A DNA stretch of 64,000 bases from Arctopsyche grandis (lineage: Eukaryota > Arthropoda > Insecta > Trichoptera > Hydropsychidae). The notes below the pieces were generated by a model. That model had not been told where the DNA came from and ran no database searches. It worked only from the letters and a program-made list of their open reading frames with translations. Location of the stretch: contig NC_135356.1 in NCBI RefSeq assembly GCF_051622035.1, forward strand, positions 1,798,001-1,862,000, read 5' to 3'. Both the position numbers and the translations under genes were made by a program. Numbering within the stretch: the stretch's first letter is position 1; each line of letters starts with the position of its first letter. Below are positions 32,381 through 46,831 of this stretch, piece after piece.

Positions 32381-32620
32381 TAATAATAAAAAGAATGCGT
32401 TAAACAATACAAAGCTTCGGTGAAAGTAAAATGTTTGAAATATTGTGACACTTGAAATTGAAGGTTGAGCCTTAAAAAATCACAAACAGGTCTCAATCAT
32501 TTCAATTCGCGAGTCACAAAAATCAAAATAAAAATCTTTGGACCAAAATATTATCTTAAGACTATTTTTTTTTATTTTAAATTTGACTCCATTTTGATAA
32601 TTGGCATCACAAAAATTGTC
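30854..32620. other. AT-rich gene-free stretch
   Basis: Short frames only, rich in Ile, Lys, Asn and Tyr. A (TA)n microsatellite lies at about 32347-32376. No domain, RNA gene or element end recognised. Confidence 0.6.
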
Positions 32621-32639
32621 TAATTTTGTTTTCTCGTAA

Positions 32640-33370
32640 TTATAACTGTTACAACATCAATAATGGGAATATTCTGGTTATACTTATATACTGATCTAGA
32701 TAGAGTTGACTCTACTTTGATGAATAGTATTATTGTAATAATAATTGTTACAACATCAATAATGGGAATATTCTGGTTATACATATACTGATCTAGATAG
32801 AGTTGACTCTACTTTGATAAATAGTATTATTGTAATAATAATTGTTACAACATCAATAATGGGAATATTCTGGTTATACATATACTGATCTAGATAGAGT
32901 TGACTCTACTTTGATAAATAGTATTATTGTAATAATAATTGTTACAACATCAATAATGGGAATATTCTGGTTCTACATACTGATCTACATACATATATAT
33001 ATTTTAAAATTGATTCTATTTTGATGTTTTGGCATCAGAAAAATTCTCTTATTCTGTATTCTGGTAATTATAATTGTCACAACATCAATAAGTGGAATGT
33101 TCTGATCTAGATAGATATATTTTTATATTTGATGAATTGTCATCACAAAAATTCTCTCATTCCGTATTCTTGTAATTATAATTGTCACAACATTGATAAT
33201 TGGAATGTTCAGGTTTTACATACTGATCTAATAGATATTATACTTTTAGATTTGACTCTATTTTGATGAATGCCAATTGTTGGCGTCACAAAAATTCTCT
33301 CATTCTGTATCCTTGTAATATGTAAATTGTAATTACAACATCGTTAACTGGAATGTTTTGGCTCTATGTA
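32640..33370 (+). repeat. 97-bp minisatellite with degenerate flanking units
   Basis: GTTACAACATCAATAATGGG recurs at 32648, 32747, 32844 and 32941 (periods 99, 97, 97), each followed by AATATTCTGGTT and TGATCTAGATAGAGTTGACT. More diverged units follow (CACAACATCAATAAGTGG near 33075, near 33183 and near 33333). Perfect in the middle and decayed on the right, as in active unequal exchange. Confidence 0.9.
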
Positions 33371-34295
33371 CTGATAAACATATACATACATTCGTAATGC
33401 ATACTCAAAGAAAATATTTTATTTTTTATTTTTTTAGATTGGATAGATATTCCATTTTGAAAAAAAAACCACTCAAAATATTTTCAAGTGACGATCCCGT
33501 GTCGATGTTAATTTTTTTCCACTTGCAACCGGTTAGCTATCTGTATATTCTTAGAGTGGCCTACATTTTGATTGAAATACACACCGTGCTAAGAACCACA
33601 TATCGTTAATATAAAGGTTTTGTGAAGAAGTCTGAGGGAAATTACACAATGACTAGTAATGACTTATAGTAATTCAAAATCACTAAAAGTGTCTCTTGAA
33701 AAACTTCAAATTTTGAGTTGTAACATTGTTATCACAAACGAGTGACTTGACGTTCTTTTGAGGTTGTAGAGTAAGCACAAAATCTTTAAATATGCATCGA
33801 AATAAAATCGGATAAAACTACATGCTTCCATGAAATTTTTAATGAAAATTGCATCTTTTGTTGTCAGTATATTTTGATGCATACCATATGTACACCTTTA
33901 AAGGAGAAAACTAGACTTTAATTTAAAGATTTTACAAAACAATTGTTTATAAGTGTCTTTATCATCATTACATAATTAATCTAAAAACATAATTTAACTT
34001 TCTTCAGTTGGTTGTGACACACATTACATTTCTTTGTCTTCTTGTAATAGACATAATATAAATATTGACGACATTAAGACACACCTTTACTAATTTACAT
34101 AATTATATATGTATATTATAAAAATATTGACTGTAAGCATTTTTAAAAATTGGATTTTCTATTATTTCGAGGGTTTTGTATATAAATAAGTTTTTGTTCT
34201 AAGAAAATACTATATATGTATATACATATACATATGCATCTATACATACATACATATGTTAAAGTGTTACAGAATAGGACATTATAAAATAAACT
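33371..34295. other. Gene-free region beyond the RhoGEF 3' end
   Basis: AT-rich, with CATATGTATATACATATAC-type microsatellite near 34210-34255. No supported gene; it may include a long RhoGEF 3' UTR. Confidence 0.5.
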
Positions 34296-34301
34296 TTTAT
34301 T
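34296..34301 (-). promoter_or_regulatory. Candidate polyadenylation signal of the RhoGEF gene
   Basis: AATAAA on the minus strand, 92 bp past the stop codon. It is the nearest canonical hexamer. Confidence 0.4.
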
Positions 34302-34392
34302 ACACAAGCTCGGTTAAACTATTCCAAAAGCAACGCTACATAAATGTATTGTAAATTTGAAATATGTATACATAATATGTAATTTTTTGCTA

Positions 34393-37300
34393 TCAGCGTT
34401 TATGTGGTCTGCTGAATATACCGATACTACCTTGAGAATTAGGCCGCTCTCTCCAGTGAATGGTTCCTCCACTTCTTAAAAAAGAAGTCGAGTTGCATTC
34501 ATACATTATAATTTCAAAATGGATATCTACTCCTAAATCTTATCGTCAATTTAAAGCTTTTTTTATTCAAAGATGCCTTTTACAACATCTGGACTATGGA
34601 GCTGAGATCGTTGTCCACCTTCTGAGTCATGTTGAGATCTGCATTCGTAAATAAATAACACATTTTAGATAACAAAAGGGGTTAGGTGATCATTGGTCAC
34701 AATGCGCTCGCCCAAAAGTCACTAAAATCTCTATAACGGAAAATCTGGCAGCTGAAAAGTCCATCATACTAACGACAACTATCACATTAACGCGAACTCG
34801 AGCGCTAAATATTCCATATTCGTGATTTTCATGGCAAAAATTGTTTTTTTTTAGGCGATCGTAATGTGACTAATAATTCAATTACACTGTTCGACAAATG
34901 ACGACTTTTTTTATGGTCCAGAGACAAGATATGACTTTTCTCATAGATCTATGTCCAGTGAACACGAATCTGGTAATAAAAAATGTTTATTGGCTCGAGA
35001 TTCAGAGATATATAATATGTGTTTTTTAAATCGCGCGATTTTTCTATATCTTGGTGTTGTTCGGTCGATGTCTCAAAATATGTCGATTTCCTGTTCAAAA
35101 TGAATATTGTAATCTATAGTCGGGTATTTTATCTTTCATTTGTAGTACTTTTTAGCTTTCAAATCTCTCTAAGTAGTCGTCTAGTTCAAATCAAAAGTCA
35201 AAAGTACGTATTTTCACTTGGGATTTTTTCCCACTGTTAATACTATTTTATATTGAGTATTTTCTATTGAAACATGTTTATTGGGATAGTGTTCTAGCCA
35301 CACTATTTTTTGTTTTCGTTTAAAAGGGTTAATTGGAAATGAGCTGAATTTTAAATCGGTAAAATTGCGAGCTAAAAATTCGCTACTATTATTTACTAGT
35401 ATTTACACGAATATTACCAGATTCGTGTTTACTGAGCATAGATCTATAAGAAAAGTCATATCTCATCTCTGAACCATTTTTTGTGTCGAACAATGTTACC
35501 AACAAAAAGGTGTGCAAAAAATATAAGTAATATAAATAAATATAAATAAAAATATACTTACGTAGATGGGAGCATCAAATATTTCCTCTTAGTCTGTAGA
35601 TTGACAGCTTCAGCTATAGCCGGTTCGATAACACAGGGTGTTAGAGATGAAACTTTTGCCGGTGACTGAAATAAAAAAATTTAAATTACTAAATAGTTTC
35701 AATGGATTATTAAATAGATTTAAAAAATTTTATACTTTGTCATATTTCGAAGTAGTTGCTGGGCTGCTGTCTCTTGAAATGTGTTTGCTTTTTATCAGAG
35801 GATTCTTCGATATGGCTAATCCCCTGCGAAGCGCTGCCCTATAATTTGACACATTTTTTCATTAATTTATTTTTGCTTAATAACAATTGTAGACAAGTGG
35901 ACAAACAATACCTTGGTGGACAGGGAGGTGGATAACTTGTTCCTCTGGTGTCAGGTCCCAGGGCTCCAGCCGGAGGCCCAGCCCTCAAGTACATTTGCCT
36001 ATTTGGGTCCCTCGGTATAGTCTCAACCACTTTAGGTATCCTGTTGGCGACAAGTGCATATTGATTAAACCTTAAACTGTATTTAAGACAAGATAATATG
36101 ATAGTATGTATTTATATCGTACTTCAATACGGTATTCGGTTCAATGGAAGCCAAGTCTGGCATGCTTTGACCGAGTGTTAATGCGTGTAGTGGTTGAACA
36201 CTCAGTGTATTGGGCGTTGCTTGTATAACTTGTTGACGAATTTGATGTTTCTGACCAGGACTCTTTGATCGTAGAATATGCTATGAAAAAAAATAATGTA
36301 TATAATATACGTATGTACACAGTTATCGGTGCTTCTTTGCTCATTGCCCTTTATTAAGTGGTGTTGTATCCGATGAAATATCTTCGCATGGGTTATCGCT
36401 AACGTGATCATACGTCCCGTTTTTAGGTAGCCTATCCCGTTGTCCCCAAGTACAGCTTCGGGACGTTGAAATGTCCCGTTTTCAAACTGAGAGCAGCCCA
36501 CGGTAACAAATTTTTATGCCGGTCCGGCACTAATCCACCCATAGACAGGGTCTTTTCCCTTATAAATAAGTTGTGAACAAGCGAAACACAGTTGCGAGTC
36601 GCAGTTCTTAAAGCAATGCTAATTACCAAAGTAAATTTTAAGAAATCCTGCCAAGAATTTCATTATTGTTTAAAATCTAACACCAAAAATACTTAAGGAA
36701 ATTTGTTCCTAAGAAAAATATAAGACCACACAAATTATTTATTTTCACGTGTTCATTCCTGTTGTTTTCATTAAAAAATAAAAAATATACGTTTTCTTGA
36801 ATACACATATGTATATGTATACATATATAACCAAAAATTGGTAGATGTCTCGTTTTGAGGAAAAAAATAAATGGTCACGTTAGTTATGGCATATTAAGTT
36901 ATTAAATAAATACTAATAAAAAAATACCTTTTGGTTTGATTCTGGATAGAAATAATCCGGATTCCATTCATCGCTACTCATCGATATTGTGTGGCGATCG
37001 ATAGAAGTATCCCCGCTGCCAATTCTACGAGTACTTGTAGCTCCATACTCATTAGTGTCGTAAGAGCCACTGCAATGACGATTCTTTTTAATAACTAGGT
37101 GAAAACTCGTTATCAACATCCAGGCTATACGTGAAATTATTATTTACCTGCAAGATTGTTGGTAGCTCGACATGCGCGAAGTTCTGGAACTGTCTCTGGA
37201 CCTTCCTCTCGAGCCACCCCTCGAGTTGCTCCTGTTTGCCCTTGGATCTGCTGATCCTTTGAGAAGCAAATTTAAAACAGTCAATATTTGAGTTGTGAAT

Positions 37301-37436
37301 GATAAACTGATTGAATTTTATAAATTATACCGTTGTTATTTTCTCGCTCTAGAGACACTCCATGCACCATGGTCGATACTCGACCTTGGGCGGCTTTTAT
37401 TAATGCGTTTCTAGACTTTTCCGGATGGGCGACTTC
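34393..37436 (-). other. RhoGEF: low-complexity C-terminal tail (eight exons)
   Basis: Arg/Ser repeats ([20 protein letters not shown]), a Ser/Thr-rich segment ([20 protein letters not shown]), [20 protein letters not shown], a Pro-rich stretch ([12 protein letters not shown]) and a final short exon ending [11 protein letters not shown]. The 82-nt last exon (34474-34393) is preceded by CTTCTTTTTTAAG. Probably disordered and phosphorylated; no PDZ-ligand-like end is evident. Confidence 0.75.
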
Positions 37437-40400
37437 CTAAAAACCAACATTATTCATTCTTATATGAGTTAAAAACAAATATATATATATATAATTGTAA
37501 TCGAAGGGGAATAATGTTAACTTTTTTTTCAATATCAGTGTCTGAGAGGGAATCGGTGTCAAATTCCATGTTATACTTAGCCGGCTGCTGATGATACATT
37601 CGAGCCAGTTTGACTGTCATTTTTGCTTCATTGATGGCGTTTTCCCAAGTCTATATCATAAATATCAATCATGTACAAAGTATAATAATTATATATACAG
37701 GTTTTTCATTCCAAATTGACCGTTTTTCTTTTCAAATTGACACACCCCTTTTCAATGTCAATTTCCAATGAAAAAGGGTCAATTTGAAAGGAAAAAGGTT
37801 TAATTTGAAATGAATAAAGGTCAATTTAAAATGAAAATGGGTACATTTGGAATGAAAAACCAATATCATTTGAAGTAAGTACATATTTGAACTCTGAAAA
37901 ATTAATTAATTAATTAATTAATCACACGTTCATTGTAAAAACTTCTACACAAATAGTAGTGCGTCTAAGAAAAAATCTCAGAATAAGAGTCATGTAGGTA
38001 AAAGACCACTGGATCAATTCAGAAGAAGTTGAGATATGAATGTGAGGTCAATTTGTGAAAGGTTAGGTTTATACTAGGTTTACACAGTTCTTTTGGAAAG
38101 ATGCTGGAGACTTAATCAAACAATTTTTAGATAAGGTATAATTTTAATAGATAAGAGAATAATAATAGTAACCTTCAGAGAAGGATAGAAAGCAGTCTCC
38201 TTGTGGCTACCATTTATATCACTGAATGAAAAGAAATTCACCGCAGTGCCAGTATCGTCCACATAAACAAATTGTAATGTTACCAATTCTTCTTTACCAT
38301 CTTTCATCTGTGTTATAGGATATAATTTCAGTTTATCAACCATGTACTTTTGGCTAAATAACAAAAAAAGTCAAATAAATAATCATTAAATTAAATTATT
38401 TGTCAGTTTAAAAAAATCTTTGCTCGCTAACCGTATCACTTTATAAGTAACTTCATCCTCCGGTCTTTTCCTTTTTGACTGAGCACACACCAGTAACATG
38501 TCCGTTAGAAGAAATGCTTTGATCTCAATCTAAAATTCATAAATAAAAAAAAAAAAATAACACAATTCAATTAAATCATAAAAACTGCATATTTGACATT
38601 CCTGGTGCAGATTCAAGTTGAAAAAGCATACATTTATGTACTTATGTTTATAATACTTATGCGTATATAAATTTGAAAGATTAGTAAGTTGATAAATAAT
38701 TAAGGTAATGGAAAAAAAAAAAGCAACAATACATTTGATTTAGAAAAACGAGGATCAAGATTATCCTTCATGCGCAGATCTCCTTGCAATATTAGAATAC
38801 GGCGATGTTTTGGATCACAACCAGGTATAGGACCTTTCAGATTCAAGTTTAAATACTCTCTGAGGATCGGTTCTAATTCTTCATCTTTGTCCTGTATAAA
38901 CATAAACAAATTAAATTAAATCATTCTTTCGTCCATCAAAAAAACTTGTTTTCATTAAAATTTGGATAAAATAGAGTTTATAATCCTCAATTGACCATAG
39001 CTCTTACTAATACATCATAGCCATCAATGCAGTTTATGACTTTATCCGTGATTGCAGAATCTTCCCAGTAACTAATACTGAGATTGACGATTTCCATGTA
39101 ATTTTTGACGGTGTACAACATTTTCTCAATTGTTGTCCTCTCCGGTTCGTAGTCGGTCAAAGTATACATTGAGTCGAAGAGAAGGACGTACTTGGTCAAG
39201 CGTTGCATTGGTTTCACCAAAATATCTGCCAACTTCAATCTGAATTCACACAGCCAAATAAATACAATACCCAATATTATACACATAATAATTCAGCATG
39301 GAGAGTGTAGAAGAAAGACGACAAACCTATTACACTCCTTCTGCGATTCACACCAAGTTATATAAGCGGTGAAGATGGCGTTATTATCCATTATATGGCG
39401 TCTGTACTTTTGGACGTTCTTTTGCGCGTAGACAAATATCTCATATGGCTTGAATTTTTCGTGGAAATTCAATATTCCGTCGTACAAAAGCTGCGTGTTG
39501 AACCTGTCAGTGAATGGGGTTTGGCTTATTTTATATTATCATGTTTAATTGCATTTAAACGTTTTTAAATATCTAATATATTCCAGATAGCTTGGTACAA
39601 TAGGCAAAAATATCGTGATTGGTACATATGTATGTACATACATATATATGTATTTATAATTTTATGAATACATATGTATTTATTTGATTTTGATTTTTAA
39701 ATGCTTTTTATTATTACTAAATTATGTTCGCAATACATCTTGTATCTATTTTAATAGCTACTGATCTACTGATCATTTTCTATTTTACAATTTTAATTTA
39801 ATTATGTTAGTAATCATAGTATCATATTATTCTAATGTTAATGTGCGGCATAATAGGAAAAATAGCCCAAAAACCTATTTACAATTCTATATGCATTTAT
39901 AATTTTATCAATACATATGTATAATGTTTATAATAATGACCAGACTGTTTTACTCAATCAATTATCTACTTTGGATAATAATTAATGTTAATTGAAAAAT
40001 GGTGCAAATTTACACATTTGACCATAGATGTATTTGTGGATATTACTTGATATGTATCCATGTACTTTGTATAATACTTATAATATTTGTATCAAGTGTA
40101 CAATGTTTCTGGTCAGGAAGGCGCATTGGGGTTACAGTTAGTTACATTAAAGATGAAATAAAAAATAAAATTAGGAACTCAAATGCATTGCATCTTCCTA
40201 GGAATTCCTCTATTGCTTAAACCTTCTTTTTTCAACATTGATAATTTTACGTCGTAGCATTCAAACAATCAGATACCGTTTTGACTTTTCTACTGGGCTA
40301 TTCCCAATAAGCGAGGCGTTTTGTTACAGTCGGTTTCACGAGCGAACGCATTATATCGACGAGTTTTGAACGCCCCTTTCGCCCGTAAAACCAACTATGT

Positions 40401-43400
40401 ACTACACCTGAAAATGTCGAACAACATCTGGCGTACATGTTTGCATATACATATAAATTTCATATAACAAACCTTTCTTTGCGAGCGACCGCGTCAGCAA
40501 ACATGGGATACAAATAAGTTCCCCAATACGCCAGGTTCACGTTCAGCACGTCTGTGATGTTTGCGAAGATTTTCTTGCTATCCACATCCGTCATGATGCC
40601 ATCGGCTTGCAGGGCATAAGCTGCTGAATAGAAGATCTGAAAGATTTATCGAAATGTCAGTGCATTCAATGATTCATTCATGTACATATGTATATACATA
40701 CAAGGCACTGTTACGTGAAAATTTAAATTTAAATTTAAATAAATATAAATTTCAATAATAATATATGTAAAAGACGACTGTCGCTAAATATGTATGTTTG
40801 TGACGGACGATCAACCAGTATGGGGAACCAATCACAGCCGAGTAATCGAGACGCCGGGAAGCGTGGTAGTGGGGGAGGGGGGGGGGGGGGGCTTCGAGCG
40901 TCGTCGCATTCGCCGAGTGCGACGACCCTGGAGCGCGCGAGGTGTCGGGGGCGCGGGCGCTGGGGGCGTCGGGGGTCGCGGGGGCGAAGCCCCTAGGGCA
41001 CATGCACACATTCATTCTCATTTCCAACGGGATGGATCGCTAAGTGTATAATGTGCCACTTTTATTACGATTAATATTCCTTTGATTCCTTTTCGAAACC
41101 ACCCGTTGAAATCAACAGGCGCAACACTAGTTTTTTTTACATAATAATGGCGAAATCACACAGCGTGGGATGTGCGACGTGGTTTTTTTTTAGATAGTTT
41201 TAAACATATAGAAAAAATGTGGTGTACATGGTACCATACATGGTATCGTCTTTTCAAAACGAAACATTCGAGCTGTTTCGTTGGAATTCTATAGCAGTGT
41301 TAATCTTCGCTTGACATAGTAATACCTTACGGGTTTACGGAAACCCATGGAAACCATTAGGGCGACACCACTGACTGTGTTGGCATCCAGAGGTTTTTTC
41401 AAAGAATTGGGAGAATTTTTCGTTGAAAAGGGTTTTTGCGCAAATACATAGGATGTCACCATTGTAATTATTATTCGATTGATGGCAGTGGTACGAACCT
41501 CAACAGCTGTTCTGATGTGCTTTATGTAGGATGCTTCGGTGGCTATCATTTCCAAAATCACTCTCTGCCTGTTCGCTTCCCTCTCGCTCAGTTCTGCAAC
41601 ACATAATTGGAGTTTCAATTGAAGGTTCTGTATACATAATGAGATTTTGCCCTTCAAAGACACATGCATTTCAATATTGTCCTTTGTATAAACCTAAAGT
41701 ACTGTTAAATTGCATTAAAGGCTGAAAAGCACTTTGATAGACGATACACTTGCAACAGCGGTACACCATACATATGTATATTCATATTATTTTCTTACAG
41801 CCAAACAAATTTCCAAAATAATAATTCAAGTATTTTTTAAGTAGAAAAATCTTTTTTTCTGGACATTTTAACAAAATGTTTTGTTAAATACTTTTCAGCT
41901 CTTATTGTTATAATTTTTAATAAGTTTCAACTGCGAGAACAAGATGAGGAGGCACGAGGAACAAAATGATTGAAATGACGAATTTATAGCATACTAAAAA
42001 TTACAAATGAAGAGCTTCGCCAAATTATGAACACTGTCGATCTTCTTTATTTTTGCAAGGTTTATTTTCTTGCACGAACGAAAACCAAGCACTTGATTAG
42101 ACAATGTTTTTGTCAAAATATGACATATTGGCCGGTTAGAGATTTGGCTTCACGATATACATACATACATACATATGTATGTATGTAAATCGTCATTGAT
42201 AACACTGTTCGACAAATGACGACTTTTTTTTTTGGTTCAGAGACAAGATATGACTTTTTGAAACATGTTTATTGGGATAGTGTTATGACTAGAGACCGGA
42301 ATCTGAACCGGCTGTTTATTGTTCAAAGATTGTAAATGCATTGTTAAAGGTTTGCCGAACCTTTTTTACAAAGGATTTACAACAATGGAACAATACGCGA
42401 CGCGTTTCCGGCCCCTTCAGATTCCGACCTCTAGTTATGACTAAAGCCCGGACTCCTAGCGCACCGTTCATTGTTCAAATGTTGTAAATGCATTGTTAAA
42501 GGTTTGCCGAACCTTTGCCAACGATTGAACAATGACCGGCGCGCCTTGGGTCCGTTCTCTAGTTATGACCATGCTATTTTGTGTGGTCATAACTAGAGAA
42601 CGATATATAATATGTGTTTTTTAAATCGCGCGATTTTTCTATATTTTGGTGTTGTCCGGTCGATGTCTCAAAATACGTCAATTTCCTGTTCAAAATGAAT
42701 ATTGGAACCTAAAGTCGGGTATTTTATCTTTCGTTTATAGTACTTTTCAGCTTTCAAATCTCTCTAAGTAGTCGTCCAGTTTAAATCAAAAGTCAAAAGT
42801 ACGTATTTTCACTTGGCATTTTTTCCCACTGTTAATTCTATTTTATATTGAGTATTTTCTATTGAAACATGTTTATTGGGATATTGTTTTGGCCACATTA
42901 TTTTTTGTTTTCGTTTAAAAGGGTTAATGGAAGTGTGCCGAACTTTAAATCGGTAAAATTTCGAGCAAAAAACTCGTACTAGTATTTACTCGTATTTACA
43001 CGAATCTGAATTGAATTAATAGGGATGATATATTAAATTGTCTTTATATGAGAATTAAATAAAATTCCACTTAGAAAAATCATATTTCGACTATTCTTGT
43101 GGATTAATAACAAAAATTCTATTGATAACTGGCCTACCTCGATAAAATAAACGAAAATAATAATTTTGAATTTTAAATTACTATGAAAGATTAAAAAAAA
43201 TTGTATTGGATCCAAACTTTCTTTGAACAACAAAAACAAGGTATAGCACTATTAGCGGTGGCTTTGAGATATAGTAATGGACGAAGACCAAGTCATAAAC
43301 CAATACAATATTGTTGAAAGTATTTGGCTTTTTCTTTCGGTCGGTTTTTTGGAACGCCTAGTATCACAGGAAATTTTTAGATGTCACTGTGAAGATGCCA

Positions 43401-46400
43401 AAATTAATTTCAAGTCAAAGCCTTAAATACTAAAGAGCGCGCACCGGTGTACTTATAGCGATGGAGTGGTTAAATAAATAAATAAATATAGTTTTTGTTT
43501 GCTTATGTTGATGTTGAAAATGCCACTTTAGAACAAATGGGATAAGTATGTTTGAAAATGGCCGTTTGTTGAAAAAGTCAACCACTGCTATTGAAAGTTC
43601 ACTTTTCAACCTACAACGGTCAACTTCACAGTAGGCATATGCACACCGACAAGATATTATCGATCGATCGAAGTCAAAGGGAATTTTAATTAAAGCGAGA
43701 AAGACTTACGTGTGATGTCGAGCACCATTTCAATAGTTGTATCCTTAACATATAGGAGAGTTTTGTATGAACTGTGCGACAAAGTTATCGGCTCGAAATA
43801 TGGAACCATCGGTATGCCGTTCTTCTCGAACTCCTTCAATTTCGCCTCCAAGCGTTCCATTTTCAAAGGATCGGTCTATTAATGATTGGAATGTAATCAT
43901 ACTATAGTTAGCTTTTATGCAGAGTACAAAGTAAACGTCAACACGCTCTACGAGCGAATATATGCAGTGGCGGCTCGTCCACATGGGCTGCGGGCTGCAG
44001 ACCTCCCATTACAGTAAAAATGCATGCTATTTTTGTTTTCATTCCATCATCGGTTTGGTTAACGAGCTACTACAGCCTGATTAATCTCTGCAGCCCCCAC
44101 CCCCCCCCCCCCAATATGAATTGTCACGAGCCGCTACTGCTATAGGTATTCTATATATTGGAAGTTTGGATAAGTTCGTGCCCGATCTTCACACACGGCG
44201 GTAAAGGATTTTTAACGGTAAACAGGCACGAACTTATGCAATCGTCTTATATGTATAATACTACATAATGTTGTATCCGATGACTAGAGACACGTATTTT
44301 GGGCATCTATTTTTGTCAATTATAGCATTTTCATTTTGCATTCTAGCGTTTTGGGGCATTAAAAATGTTCAATTGTAGCGTCTATTTAGCATCTACTTTT
44401 ATGAATAAAATTTATAAAAATAGATGCGTAATATAATAAATTAATAATAAAATTAAAATTTATATACATGTATACAATTTAAAGACAACACAACAGTTAA
44501 AAAATAATATAATAAAATTACAGTACAAATTAAAATTTATTAAAACTCAACATGGAACATATTTCTACAGATTTTTTTTTGAGATTCGTGTGATTTTTTG
44601 AGATTCGTGGATTCACTTTTTATATTATCTAATAATTGTCTAAAAAAAGTGATGATATCCTTCCAAACATTGAGCCTCTGTTAATATATTAAACAATGGC
44701 AGGTTTCTATAAAACAAAACTGTTTCTTTAACATTAATATTAGATTTTGTACGGGCCACAGATGGATTGAATAGTTTACTCAATGTTTGTAGGAATAGAT
44801 TTGTCTCATTTAGTCTTGAATTCGATTCCAGTTTTAATACCCTTTTTTGAGCAGCCTTTTGGACACACAGCTCCATCTGTCTTCTTTTGTTTACAGTAGT
44901 AGACAAAAGCAGTTGCTTGATTTCGACAGGAAAAACACCGTCTATGGTAAACTGCAAGCTCTGTTTTATCCACTCAATTTCTTCACATAATAAATGGGCA
45001 AAGGATAGGAAGACCCTTCTAAATCTATTCCGAATATTAGCATTTATGGCAAAATGCTTAAAACACGTGTCTCTACCGATGAAATATCATCGCATGGGTG
45101 TTGGCATATTAAGTTATTAAATAAAAAAAAATTAAAAGAAATCTGTCGATTTGATCGGCACGCGATAATTTGTTTTTCAAATACCTTTTAAATATATTTA
45201 ATTTAATTTTTATATTTAATTGTTTAATATGAAAAAAAAAATGATAAAAACTATCTACCTACATATAAACAATAGAAAAATGAATTAATTTAGTACCTTG
45301 TGGCCAAACAGCAGTTTGTTGATTTTTCGCGACAGGCCATGTGGTTTATGATCGCTACAGGTTGGAGTAGATTTATGGCGACCACTGCCCTCTTCTGTCG
45401 ATTTGCTGAAGAATTTGGTTTTGCCTGAAGTTTTCAATGTCTGAAATATTCAAAACGTGGATTAAAATCGAATCGAGCCGGAAATCGTACGTGAAATGAG
45501 CGAGAACTCACTTGGAATGAGTTCTTGTTGAACAGCCCTCCCTTCTTGTGGCCTTTCTTTTCTGAAAGTCGCATATTTTATATGTCAATATTAGCATAAT
45601 CGCATTTTGGACACGTACACTTAGCACTCGCTTATCGGACGACAATTTCCCTTACGGAGAAATTAGGGGTGTGCAAATTGCAGCCTCATATACAATGTAT
45701 ACATATGTATTTATATTACTCATATAAAATGTATATGTATTTATATTACTCGTATACAATGTATAATTTATATGTACATATATTGTCAAATTGACAGACA
45801 ATAATCTAGCATTTTGTCCAATAGCCGTTGGGTTTTGCTAGTTGTTGGGGCTTCCAAGCCGGTTTAAACCGAAACCGAAAAGCCGGGTTTTTGACCATTT
45901 TTCAAAACACAAAAAGCCGGCTTTTTAAAGTTTGCTTTAATTCATGTTTTTTTCCTCAAAATTAACAATTATGAATTTCAAATTTGTATGTTAGATCAAA
46001 ACAAAAGTGTATATCCAAACTCTCTTAGGTAATAGTCGTATATTTCTTTGAACAACAGAAAAAAGCTACAGCACTTAGCGGTTGCTTTGAGATTTATAAA
46101 CCAATAAAATATTATTGAAAGTAGTTTCAATAACCTACCCAAGTTCAGGTAGTAAAAGTATAGAAAACATTATTATCGCAAAATCTTACTCATTTTCTTG
46201 CGAATTTCGAGTTTTCAGCAATCTCGATTTCCGCCGAATTGTATAAAATGCTGTAAATTTAGTCATAAACTTCTCTGTGGATGATTGATATGTGTTTTTA
46301 CTTTGTACAATACCGATAATAATTGTTTCAAATGTACAATGTTTCTGGCCAGAAAGGGTTTACCTGTTAGGCTTTCCTGCTATTCAATTTTAAACTATTG

Positions 46401-46750
46401 AAGCTTTTTCTAGATATCTTAAAGAAAAAAAAAAACGTAAGAGACTTTTTACGTGGTATTGAAAAACTGAACTAAACCAAATTGAGGATCACTCAAATAA
46501 TCGTGAATATTTTCATACATAATAATAATTTAAACAGCAAATAGATTTTCTTTTTGAATAACTACTAGATTTATTACCGGGCTTCGCTCAGTATTTGTCA
46601 TATAAACAGCTTAAACATGACTAATCTAATAGTAAACATTTTATTAAATTTATTTCAATAGTTTTATTTTATATAAATATATTTGAATACACATTTGTTC
46701 TTTTTTATTAAATTGACTGTCTCGAACAAACATATTATATAGTAAGTCTT

Positions 46751-46831
<81 letters not shown>

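Larger units (their letters stand above)
38996..41593 (-). other. RhoGEF: DH (Dbl homology) domain exons
   Basis: Four exons (41593-41499, 40636-40473, 39503-39327, 39239-38996). Conserved regions: CR1, [20 protein letters not shown], with the Glu of TEASY that contacts the GTPase; CR2, [21 protein letters not shown]3, [19 protein letters not shown]. This is the exchange core, followed directly by the PH domain. Confidence 0.9.

Noticed and set aside
32640-33370. CRISPR-like array
   Set aside because: Units are contiguous 97-bp repeats without unique spacers, in a eukaryotic genome.
40752-41051. Overlapping Gly/Arg-rich frames on both strands
   Set aside because: They result from the G-rich island in an intron; the three frames are open only because of base composition.
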